A stretch of 64,000 nt of DNA from Lachnospiraceae bacterium UBA1760. Its GTDB lineage: Bacteria > Bacillota > Clostridia > Lachnospirales > Lachnospiraceae. The DNA lies in NCBI GenBank assembly GCA_002314775.1, contig DCHE01000088.1:30307-94306 (forward strand), written 5' to 3'. Each line of letters opens with the position of its first letter. The stretch's first letter is position 1. Below, piece after piece: positions 54,101 to 61,315 of this stretch. Below the pieces are notes generated by a model, which saw only the letters and a list, made by a program, of their open reading frames with translations, was not told where the DNA came from and made no database searches. The position numbers and the translations under genes were made by a program.

Positions 54101-54898
54101 ATGAAAAAAAATAATAAAGGATTTACACTGGCAGAGCTCCTTATAGTTGTTGCAATAATAGCAGTTATAGTTGCGATATCAATTCCTATTCTGCAGTCAA
54201 AGCTTGAAAGAGCCAGAGAGTCCACAGATATTGCCAATATGCGTAATGCCCGTTCGTTAGCTTCTCATACTATGGTTGATGATGATATGATCGACGGAAA
54301 AAGACTTAGTGATGGAGCTACATTTAATTATGATGCAGAAAAGGGTGTGCTTACAACAGCAAAGGTAAATGGTTATGGAAAAGGAACCGCAACCGACGGA
54401 AAGTCATCATACTCAAACTATGATTCTAAAAAGTCGGTGGTTGACGATTATATCTGCGTCAAGCTTGTTGAAGGTAAGATATCTGTCTATTGGAGCACTA
54501 ACCCTGTGTCAGGTAGTACTAGCTACGATGTTAGTAATAATCAGGGAATCGGAAAGTATGTTTTAGAGGCTATGACAAAAGAGCTTGAGGCCTATCTAAG
54601 CGGCGAGTCTGGTTCAAATTCAGTATTGGGAGAAAAAGCAAGGCTTACGAATAATTCTACAAACACTGGCAAGATAACCCTTCCTAATGGTAAGGAGGTT
54701 GATGTTGTTGTGTATGTTAGAAATTATGACACGTTTGATGCACCTAAAGCCAGGTTATATGGTGAGAGTACAGCAAGCCTTATTTATAACGTCGATACTG
54801 GAAAGCTGTCCACAATTATTTACTATGACGGGGAAACAAAGACCTATTCTTCCTGGTCGGTAAATGGTGAGTGGTTAGAGAACACATATAAGAAATAG
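54101..54898 (+). CDS. type IV prepilin-like protein
   Basis: A 265-aa protein with a class III signal: short basic leader, then G-F-T-L-A-E-L-L-I-V-V-A-I-I-A (cleavage after Gly, Glu at +5) and a hydrophobic helix. The rest (residues ~35-265) is a large, polar, Ser/Thr-rich domain that would be outside. The ATG follows AGTAGGTG; a GTG at 54092 overlaps that site. No prepilin peptidase, ATPase or PilC is in the window, so assembly genes must be elsewhere. Confidence 0.88.
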   Translation: MKKNNKGFTLAELLIVVAIIAVIVAISIPILQSKLERARESTDIANMRNARSLASHTMVDDDMIDGKRLSDGATFNYDAEKGVLTTAKVNGYGKGTATDGKSSYSNYDSKKSVVDDYICVKLVEGKISVYWSTNPVSGSTSYDVSNNQGIGKYVLEAMTKELEAYLSGESGSNSVLGEKARLTNNSTNTGKITLPNGKEVDVVVYVRNYDTFDAPKARLYGESTASLIYNVDTGKLSTIIYYDGETKTYSSWSVNGEWLENTYKK

Positions 54899-54900
54899 TA

Positions 54901-54935
54901 GAGAGGAGTGCATAGTTCAACTATGCTGCTGAAAC
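54901..54935 (+). promoter_or_regulatory. ribosome site separated from start by a hairpin
   Basis: The only good Shine-Dalgarno (GAGAGGAG, 54901-54908) is 27 bases before the ATG at 54936. GCATAG...CTATGC (54910-54926) can fold between them and would shorten the distance to about 10 bases. Confidence 0.45.
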
Positions 54936-55886
54936 ATGTTAATAGAATTTTTATCTTCACATCTTGATGCGTATCAGGTGACATTGTTAGGATTTCTTGT
55001 TTCATTTATTTTCACATTTATAATGCTAAGCTTAAGACTTCCGTTTTTGCCACAGGATCAGGGAAGAGCATTTGCGGTAAATGGTGAATTGTCCAAGGGA
55101 AAGCTAAGAGGAGTAGGAATTGTTGTTACTATCTGTTATATAATAGTATCGCTTCTTTTCGTTGAAATAAAAAAAGAGTATCTAATCTTTTGTCTTTTGC
55201 TTTTTGCAATTATGCTTAGCGGGTATTTGGATGATGCTTCTAAGATTCCATGGCAGGATTACAAAAAGGGACTTATAGATTTAATTATTTCTGTTTTGTA
55301 TATGATTTCATTTGTGAGGTTCAACAGTACAGATATCAGGTTCTTTGGAGCAACAGTGCATCTTAATCCAATTGTCTACTCTATACTTGGAGTAATACTT
55401 ATATGGGTGAGCATTAATGTTGTAAACTGCACAGATGGTGTTGACGGACTCTGTGGAACACTATCAATTGTGTCGATTCTTGCATATGCACTATTGTTCT
55501 CAGGACAGCTTGGTTCCTATGGAAGCTACAGTTTATTATTAGCAGCGAGTATTCTTGCGTACCTTTTCTTTAACACTTCACCAAGCAGCATGCTTATGGG
55601 TGATGCAGGTTCAAGAGCGTTTGGATTTTTTATTGCCGTGATAGCGATGAAGTCTGGACATCCTTTCAGCTTCATAATTATTGCACTTATGATGATTATC
55701 GATGGAGGTCTTGGACTTGTTAAGGTATTCCTTCTAAGATTCTTAAAGATTAAGATACTTGTTAATACAAGAACACCAATCCATGATGAGATGAGAAAGA
55801 AGCGTGGCTGGTCAGATACACAGGTAGTGGTAAGATTTATGATGTTCCAGATACTGGTAATACTGATTATGTGCCTGTTCGTTTAG
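54936..55886 (+). CDS. MraY-like phospho-sugar transferase
   Basis: A 316-aa polytopic membrane protein (about nine to ten helices) of the family that moves a sugar phosphate onto undecaprenyl phosphate. Family motifs: Y-L-D-D-A-S-K near residue 97, N-C-T-D-G-V-D-G-L near 164, M-G-D-A-G-S near 218, and the late R-K-K-R-G-W-S-D-T-Q-V-V-V-R-F, which resembles the end of MraY. The MraY triple-His motif is replaced by I-H-D-E. It may be a divergent MraY or a paralogue for another envelope glycan. It is downstream of the pilin-like gene. Confidence 0.85.
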   Translation: MLIEFLSSHLDAYQVTLLGFLVSFIFTFIMLSLRLPFLPQDQGRAFAVNGELSKGKLRGVGIVVTICYIIVSLLFVEIKKEYLIFCLLLFAIMLSGYLDDASKIPWQDYKKGLIDLIISVLYMISFVRFNSTDIRFFGATVHLNPIVYSILGVILIWVSINVVNCTDGVDGLCGTLSIVSILAYALLFSGQLGSYGSYSLLLAASILAYLFFNTSPSSMLMGDAGSRAFGFFIAVIAMKSGHPFSFIIIALMMIIDGGLGLVKVFLLRFLKIKILVNTRTPIHDEMRKKRGWSDTQVVVRFMMFQILVILIMCLFV

Positions 55887-55900
55887 TTAGTGACATTTGG

Positions 55901-55940
55901 TAGCGTTAACCTTTTATTAAAAAGGTTGACGCTATTTTTT
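55901..55940 (+). terminator. terminator
   Basis: TAGCGTTAACCTTTT pairs with AAAAGGTTGACGCTA (15 bp), followed by seven T. Confidence 0.9.
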
Positions 55941-56124
55941 TATTTAAATGGCTGGCGCTCCCCTTTTAAACTCACTACTTTTAATTAAACTACCGGTTTA
56001 CTATTAAAATCTGAAGCATTTGCTACAATATACATACGTTGCAGCAGGTTTAATGAAAGGAGTAACCGGAGCTGCAGATTATATAAGTTGCAATGATTAT
56101 TTGGGTTAAAGAAAGGGAGATACT

Positions 56125-57957
56125 ATGGGATTAACAATTTTCGAAAAACCTTTTGTTGTTGAAAAAGATAGAATAGTTGAGCGCTTCAATGAGGGTGGTT
56201 ATATTTACTGTAAAGAAGTTCCTTATTTGTCGGAATATGTCCTTGTACTGGCAAAACAGACATTAGATGACAGGAAGGAACCAAGAGAATACTTTAGAGA
56301 CATTTATGATGTTTTGGATGATGAATACAAGGACGAGAATGGCGAAATACCTATGACTGTAATCAAGGTTGAGGAGGCTCCTAAGAAATATATATTTCCT
56401 AAGGGATTATTTTACTGCGATTTTACTACATTTTATGAGGATGCTGTCGAGTATTTTGAGGTCAAGTATCACAGATTAAAATTAGCTTATGGTACGCTTC
56501 CAGAGGAGATGGCTATTTTCTTTGCTGAGGATGAAGATAATGACATTATATGCCTTGGATGGGCAGTGGTTTCAGCGGAAAACGAAGAAAAGGAAATTGA
56601 GGAGATTTGTAAGGAAATTGAGAGTGTAAGAGGCGAAACGGATATTACTATAATGAACCTCGTTTCATACAAGCAAAAAGCTTACAGTGTTCAGGCTTTA
56701 GAGCTTGCCTCAGATGGAAAAGGTATTCAGTTTTACGACAAGGAATTAAATAGAAAATGGAAGAATACTCAGATACTCAAAAAGAGGATGGAGAGAGACA
56801 AAAGAAGAAGGAATGCAGGAGAAGCCTTTGGTGGACCTAGTCCTGTGCCAAGCCCAAAGAGGAAAAGAGGTTTAGAGGAGGACATCAAGAACTGGCTTCT
56901 CGCTACAAGGTTCCCTGACTTCTTCAATTCAATTGCCGATAGAGTGATGGGACAGAAGAATCTTCTTAAGGTCCTTGTAGGGGTATACAACTACTTAAGC
57001 AATATTTCAGAGGGGAAGCCTGTAAATTGCAATCAGCTTCTTGCAGCACCATCTGGAAGCGGAAAAACTGAGACCTTCAGGGCACTAAGAGATTATTTTC
57101 ATGAGAAGCTTCCAAAGCTTCCAGTATATCAGATTGACATGACTCAGATTACTGAGGAGGGCTTTAAGGGACCAGATACGAAGGATATTCTCAGGCCGTT
57201 ATTTCAGTATGGACCTTCAAAGGGAATAGGACTTGTCTTTCTTGATGAGTTTGACAAGAAGCTGCTTCCATCCTTTACAAGTGGTGGAAATGATGTGAAC
57301 GCTGCAATTCAGGCCCAGATACTCACACTTCTTGAGGGAAGAGAGATTGAGGTCGAGGTAAATCCGATGGTCAGAGAAAACATAGATACCACAAACACAA
57401 TGTTCATTGGACTTGGCTCCTTTGATGTCACAAGAAACAGAAGAGCTGTGACAAAGGGCAGCATTGGCTTTGGTGCTACCGTAGGCGATGTGGTTACGGA
57501 CCATTATAAAGAGATAACCAGACAGGATATGATTGAACTCGGAGCATCTTATGAGCTCCTCGGCAGATTTCCATCGGTGATTTGCTATAATAAGCTTGAC
57601 GAGAAGACAGTAAACCTCATTATTGACAGAGATATTATAAGGGTAGCCGATATGCTTAAGGTCAAGGTGTCCGTCACGGACCAGAGAAGACAGACCTTGC
57701 TTGAACTTGCCAATGGAAAGTATGGCCTTAGAATGCTCTTCAATGAGATATACGACCAGACTATGGGAGCTTACGGAGATGTGCTTATGTCAGGCAAGTC
57801 CTTAGAGGATATCGTGGTCACTCTTGAAACAGATGGAAAGTACACTGTTTCTAGACAGAAACGCAGAAGAACGAAGAAGGAAGTGCCTGAGAACAGTAAT
57901 AATAGAGCGGGCAATGATAATAAAAAGGGCAAATGTGCAGCTGGGCCAGCTGCATAA
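56125..57957 (+). CDS. ClpX-like AAA+ ATPase with unique N-terminal domain
   Basis: A 610-aa protein. Residues ~1-215 form an acidic domain I do not recognise; a basic linker follows (~220-250, P-S-P-K-R-K-R). The AAA+ module is at ~255-575: Walker A A-P-S-G-S-G-K-T-E near 308, Walker B L-V-F-L-D-E-F-D near 369, and an I-G-F-G-A segment near 447 in a possible pore loop. The C-terminal tail is basic and low complexity. It resembles ClpX but lacks a zinc-binding N-domain, so it is not ClpX itself. Target unknown. Confidence 0.83.
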   Translation: MGLTIFEKPFVVEKDRIVERFNEGGYIYCKEVPYLSEYVLVLAKQTLDDRKEPREYFRDIYDVLDDEYKDENGEIPMTVIKVEEAPKKYIFPKGLFYCDFTTFYEDAVEYFEVKYHRLKLAYGTLPEEMAIFFAEDEDNDIICLGWAVVSAENEEKEIEEICKEIESVRGETDITIMNLVSYKQKAYSVQALELASDGKGIQFYDKELNRKWKNTQILKKRMERDKRRRNAGEAFGGPSPVPSPKRKRGLEEDIKNWLLATRFPDFFNSIADRVMGQKNLLKVLVGVYNYLSNISEGKPVNCNQLLAAPSGSGKTETFRALRDYFHEKLPKLPVYQIDMTQITEEGFKGPDTKDILRPLFQYGPSKGIGLVFLDEFDKKLLPSFTSGGNDVNAAIQAQILTLLEGREIEVEVNPMVRENIDTTNTMFIGLGSFDVTRNRRAVTKGSIGFGATVGDVVTDHYKEITRQDMIELGASYELLGRFPSVICYNKLDEKTVNLIIDRDIIRVADMLKVKVSVTDQRRQTLLELANGKYGLRMLFNEIYDQTMGAYGDVLMSGKSLEDIVVTLETDGKYTVSRQKRRRTKKEVPENSNNRAGNDNKKGKCAAGPAA

Positions 57958-58125
57958 AGCCCCTTGCAGCCAGCTGGCAGAATGCTATAAAAAACAATGT
58001 AATTGTGTTTAAAAATTCATATTTTACCTATAGACTAAACGTGATAAAGTGTGTATATTGATATTAATAAAATCTTAAGATTTATGAGACTGAAGCAGTG
58101 ATGCATTTTGTTAGGAGTTGAGGCT

Positions 58126-58914
58126 ATGTTATATTACGAGAAGGTTGATAATGAAAAGGAAGAATGGGTCCTTTTTATTCACGGTTTAGGTGGAAGCACA
58201 AAAACCTGGAAGTATCAGATTGAAAAGTTTTCCAAGGAATATAATCTTATACTTGTTGATCTGGATGGTCATGGTAATTCTAAGGAAAATCTTGACAAGT
58301 CGGATTATAAGCCTAGTGATATGGCGAAGGGCATTGATGAGGTGCTTGTCTCAGAGAGTATAGACAAGGTGTATATTGTCGCACTTTCTCTAGGTACTCT
58401 TATTGGGCTTGAGTATATGAGGCTTTATCCGGATAAGGTTAGCAGTGTAATACTTGCTGGAAGTATTATCAATCTTACACCTAGCAGATGGTTTGTTTTA
58501 AAGGCTGCAAAGATGACAAAGTATCTTATGCCTATTGTTGTTGCATATAAGATTTTTGCATACATAATCATGCCAAAGAAGAATCACAAGAAGGCTAGAG
58601 ATATTTTTGTGAGAGAGTCAAAGAACCTGAATGTTAAGGCATTTTATCAGTGGGTTGACAGTATTGGCAAGTCAAAGAAGAAGCTTGATGAGTATATTAA
58701 AACCATCAATATAAACCATATTCCGACTCTTTTTGTCAGTGGTTCGGAGGATTATATGTTCCTTAAGGGAATTGAAAAATTCTGTAATAATGTGAAGGGA
58801 CTCACAATTGACAAAATCAAAAATTGCGGACATGTCGTAAGTATCGAAAAATCGGATGTTTTCAACAGTATTGCGCTTAAGTTTATGAAGAAAAAGTATA
58901 TAGATATCAAGTAA
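58126..58914 (+). CDS. alpha/beta hydrolase
   Basis: A 262-aa alpha/beta hydrolase. F-I-H-G-L-G-G-S near residue 19 is the oxyanion region, A-L-S-L-G-T near 88 holds the nucleophilic Ser, with Asp in G-S-E-D-Y near 207 and His in C-G-H-V near 236. No signal peptide, so cytosolic. The ATG at 58126 follows AGGAG; the frame is open six codons further. Substrate unknown. Confidence 0.87.
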   Translation: MLYYEKVDNEKEEWVLFIHGLGGSTKTWKYQIEKFSKEYNLILVDLDGHGNSKENLDKSDYKPSDMAKGIDEVLVSESIDKVYIVALSLGTLIGLEYMRLYPDKVSSVILAGSIINLTPSRWFVLKAAKMTKYLMPIVVAYKIFAYIIMPKKNHKKARDIFVRESKNLNVKAFYQWVDSIGKSKKKLDEYIKTININHIPTLFVSGSEDYMFLKGIEKFCNNVKGLTIDKIKNCGHVVSIEKSDVFNSIALKFMKKKYIDIK

Positions 58915-58918
58915 AATA

Positions 58919-58953
58919 AGGGCGATCACTATTATTTAGTGGTCGCTCTTTTT
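58919..58953 (+). terminator. terminator after hydrolase
   Basis: AGGGCGATCACTA pairs with TAGTGGTCGCTCT across a 5-base loop, followed by a T run. Confidence 0.88.
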
Positions 58954-58967
58954 ATTTGCAAAAAAAT

Positions 58968-59017
58968 GTGATTATTTCAATAATATGTTGAAATAATCAC
59001 TACAATAAATGTATAAT
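58968..59017 (+). promoter_or_regulatory. promoter with perfect 13-bp inverted repeat
   Basis: GTGATTATTTCAA and TTGAAATAATCAC (58968-58980, 58988-59000) form a perfect inverted repeat with a 7-base centre. The right arm contains TTGAAA, which with TATAAT at 59012 (18-base spacing) makes a promoter for the PrsW gene. The arms are therefore a likely repressor site. Confidence 0.68.
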
Positions 59018-59051
59018 TACTGTATATGTATTTTGGGAGGAAAGGTAATTT

Positions 59052-60188
59052 ATGTCAGCTATTGTACTAGTTTTTCTAGCATTAATTCCAGCTATCGGTT
59101 TACTGTGTATTGTATATGTGCAGGACAAAAAGGATAAGGAGCCTAAGGGACTTATAGTTAAAACTTTTATATTTGGTGTGCTATGTACCATACCTGCTAT
59201 TATTATGGAGGTTGCAGGTGAACTGGTTCTGACCAGGGGATTATACATGAGTCAGTATAGTACAGGCTATGTGCTTATCAATGCGTTTGTGGTTGTTGCT
59301 GTTTCAGAGGAAACCTGTAAGATGTTTGCGGCTAAGTTCGCAATCTGGAAAAGGGCAGAGTTCGACCACAGATTTGATGGAATTGTTTACTGTGTTTCGT
59401 CAGCACTGGGATTTGCAGCGCTTGAGAATGTTCTTTATGTTTTTCAGTATAGTGGTAGTGGTTCGGGCATGAAAACAGTGCTTGGAGTACCAGTGATAGT
59501 AATTGCCAGAGCTCTTCTTTCAATTCCTACACATGCGGTTTGCGGAATGATAGTTGGTTATTTCTTTGGTCTTGCAAAGGAAAAAGAGATAATGGGAGAC
59601 AGAGGAGGAAAAACTAAGTTCCTTTGGCTAAGTATACTTATACCAGCTATTGAACATGGAATATATGATGGCTGTATTTTTATGTCATCGATAACGGGCG
59701 AGGTAGGATATATTATATTCGATCTTATTTTTGTTATTGCAGTTGATATCTGGGCAATCATTTTCATCAGAAAGCAGGCTAAGGCAGATAGAAGATTTAG
59801 AGAAGAGATTAAAACTAATCCATATGCAGTAAGACCTAATCCTTTTGGAGGCTTTTCACAGGGACCAGGCTATTATATGCCAGGCTACGGAGCAAATCCA
59901 GCACCAGGCTACGGCGTAAATCCGGCACCAGGCTACGGAGTAAATCCGGCACCAGGCTACAGTGCAAATCCAGCACCAGGCTACGGAGTAAATCCGGCAC
60001 CAGGCTACGGAGCAAATCCGGCTTATAACCCAAATCCAGGTTACAATAATGGTCAGGGATACGCATACAATCAGAATGGCTATGTTGACAATACCTCGTT
60101 TTCATATATGAGACAGATGTACAGTCAGGGTGGCTATCCACCTAATAATGCCAATTATGCAAATAATAATTATGGTGAAAACAGATAG
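59052..60188 (+). CDS. PrsW-family intramembrane protease with repeat tail
   Basis: A 378-aa protein. Residues ~1-245 are seven to eight helices with PrsW motifs: S-E-E-T-C-K near residue 85, A-L-E-N-V-L-Y near 116, P-T-H-A-V-C-G near 158, and a late I-E-H-G-I-Y-D. PrsW-type proteases cut membrane proteins such as anti-sigma factors. Residues ~275-325 form six exact-length repeats of P-G-Y-G-(A/V)-N-P-A, followed by an Asn/Tyr/Gly-rich end. The tail is presumably disordered and cytosolic. TGGGAGG lies before the ATG. Confidence 0.87.
   Translation: MSAIVLVFLALIPAIGLLCIVYVQDKKDKEPKGLIVKTFIFGVLCTIPAIIMEVAGELVLTRGLYMSQYSTGYVLINAFVVVAVSEETCKMFAAKFAIWKRAEFDHRFDGIVYCVSSALGFAALENVLYVFQYSGSGSGMKTVLGVPVIVIARALLSIPTHAVCGMIVGYFFGLAKEKEIMGDRGGKTKFLWLSILIPAIEHGIYDGCIFMSSITGEVGYIIFDLIFVIAVDIWAIIFIRKQAKADRRFREEIKTNPYAVRPNPFGGFSQGPGYYMPGYGANPAPGYGVNPAPGYGVNPAPGYSANPAPGYGVNPAPGYGANPAYNPNPGYNNGQGYAYNQNGYVDNTSFSYMRQMYSQGGYPPNNANYANNNYGENR
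59880..60023 (+). repeat. 24-bp tandem repeat (6 copies) in the PrsW gene
   Basis: Units start at 59880, 59904, 59928, 59952, 59976 and 60000, each coding eight residues of the P-G-Y-G-x-N-P-A type. Differences are few and mainly change Ala, Val or Ser. Confidence 0.92.
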
Positions 60189-60255
60189 TTGATGCTTTTT
60201 TGGGAAATAGTCCAAAAGTATGAAGCATTTGATAAATAACAGAAGGTAGGAGTCA

Positions 60256-61269
60256 ATGGAAGAGAATAAGGAAAAAAGAGCCTCTGCTCCGAGAAGTAAT
60301 CAAAAGCTTAAGATAATGTATCTTTTGAAGATACTTCTTGAAAAAACTGACGAAAGTCATGATATTACATTAAATGATATACTAGAAGAGCTTAAGCTCT
60401 ATGATGTGACAGCTGAGAGAAAAAGCATTTACAGTGATATTGAGTATCTCGAATTATATGGCTTTGATATAGTGAAGAGCCAGTATGACAGAACCTACCA
60501 TTATCAGATAGTTAACAGGGACTTTGAATTGGTCGAGCTAAAGCTTTTGGTTGATGCAGTTCAGGCAGCCAAGTTTATTACAGAGAAAAAGTCTGATGAG
60601 CTGATAAAAAAACTGGAAAAATTTACCAGCAAATATCATGCAGACAAGCTTCAAAGACAGGTGAAGGTTAACGGAAGAGACAAGGCAATAAATGAAAGAA
60701 TATACTACAGTATTGATGCGATTCATGATGCAATAAGTGAGAATAAGCGAATTGAGTTTCAGTATTTCACCTGGAATACAGATAAGAAGATGGAACTAAA
60801 GCATGACGGTATGGCCTACAGGGTAAGTCCATGGGCTCTGTGCTGGGATGAAGAAAAGTATTACCTGATTGCATACGATTCAAATGCATCAAAGATAAAA
60901 CATTTCAGAGTGGATAAGATGCTGGGCACTAAGATGCTGACTGATGCGCGAGATGGAAAGAAGGAATTCTCAAGGTTTAATATGGCTGAGTACTCAAATA
61001 GACTATTTGGAATGTTTGAGGGAGAGGTTGAGAGAGTTGAGCTTCTGTGTCCTAACAATATGGCAAATGTAATCATCGACAGATTTGGAATAGATGTACC
61101 AATAATTAAGACTGGAAAAGACAGCTTCACTGTGAAGGTTGATGTTGCAACTACAGATTTCTTTTTCGGATGGGTTATGGCCTTGAAGGGAGTAAGGCTT
61201 GTTGGACCTGAAAAGGTAGTAATAAAAATGAGAGATAAGATATTACAGCAGTATAATATGTACCTGTAA
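60256..61269 (+). CDS. WYL-domain transcriptional regulator
   Basis: A 337-aa regulator. N-terminal helix-turn-helix (residues ~15-75, with V-T-A-E-R-K-S-I-Y-S-D-I-E-Y-L), central WYL domain (~150-230: I-E-F-Q-Y-F, Y-R-V-S-P-W-A-L-C-W and Y-Y-L-I-A-Y) and a C-terminal WCX-like domain. WYL domains sense nucleic acids or small nucleotides. Neighbouring GGDEF genes make a cyclic-nucleotide link tempting, but it is unproven. A GAAGGTAGGAG precedes the ATG. Confidence 0.9.
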   Translation: MEENKEKRASAPRSNQKLKIMYLLKILLEKTDESHDITLNDILEELKLYDVTAERKSIYSDIEYLELYGFDIVKSQYDRTYHYQIVNRDFELVELKLLVDAVQAAKFITEKKSDELIKKLEKFTSKYHADKLQRQVKVNGRDKAINERIYYSIDAIHDAISENKRIEFQYFTWNTDKKMELKHDGMAYRVSPWALCWDEEKYYLIAYDSNASKIKHFRVDKMLGTKMLTDARDGKKEFSRFNMAEYSNRLFGMFEGEVERVELLCPNNMANVIIDRFGIDVPIIKTGKDSFTVKVDVATTDFFFGWVMALKGVRLVGPEKVVIKMRDKILQQYNMYL

Positions 61270-61315
61270 TTAACATTGTTTCAAGGCAGGATGGGACCTG
61301 TCTATGGAGGGGAAG

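Noticed and set aside
59880..60023. CRISPR-like repeat array
   Set aside because: Units are contiguous, in frame and without spacers: a coding tandem repeat.
59836..60141. Minus-strand open frame opposite the PrsW tail
   Set aside because: A shadow of the 24-bp repeat; no start signal and an artificial repeated composition.
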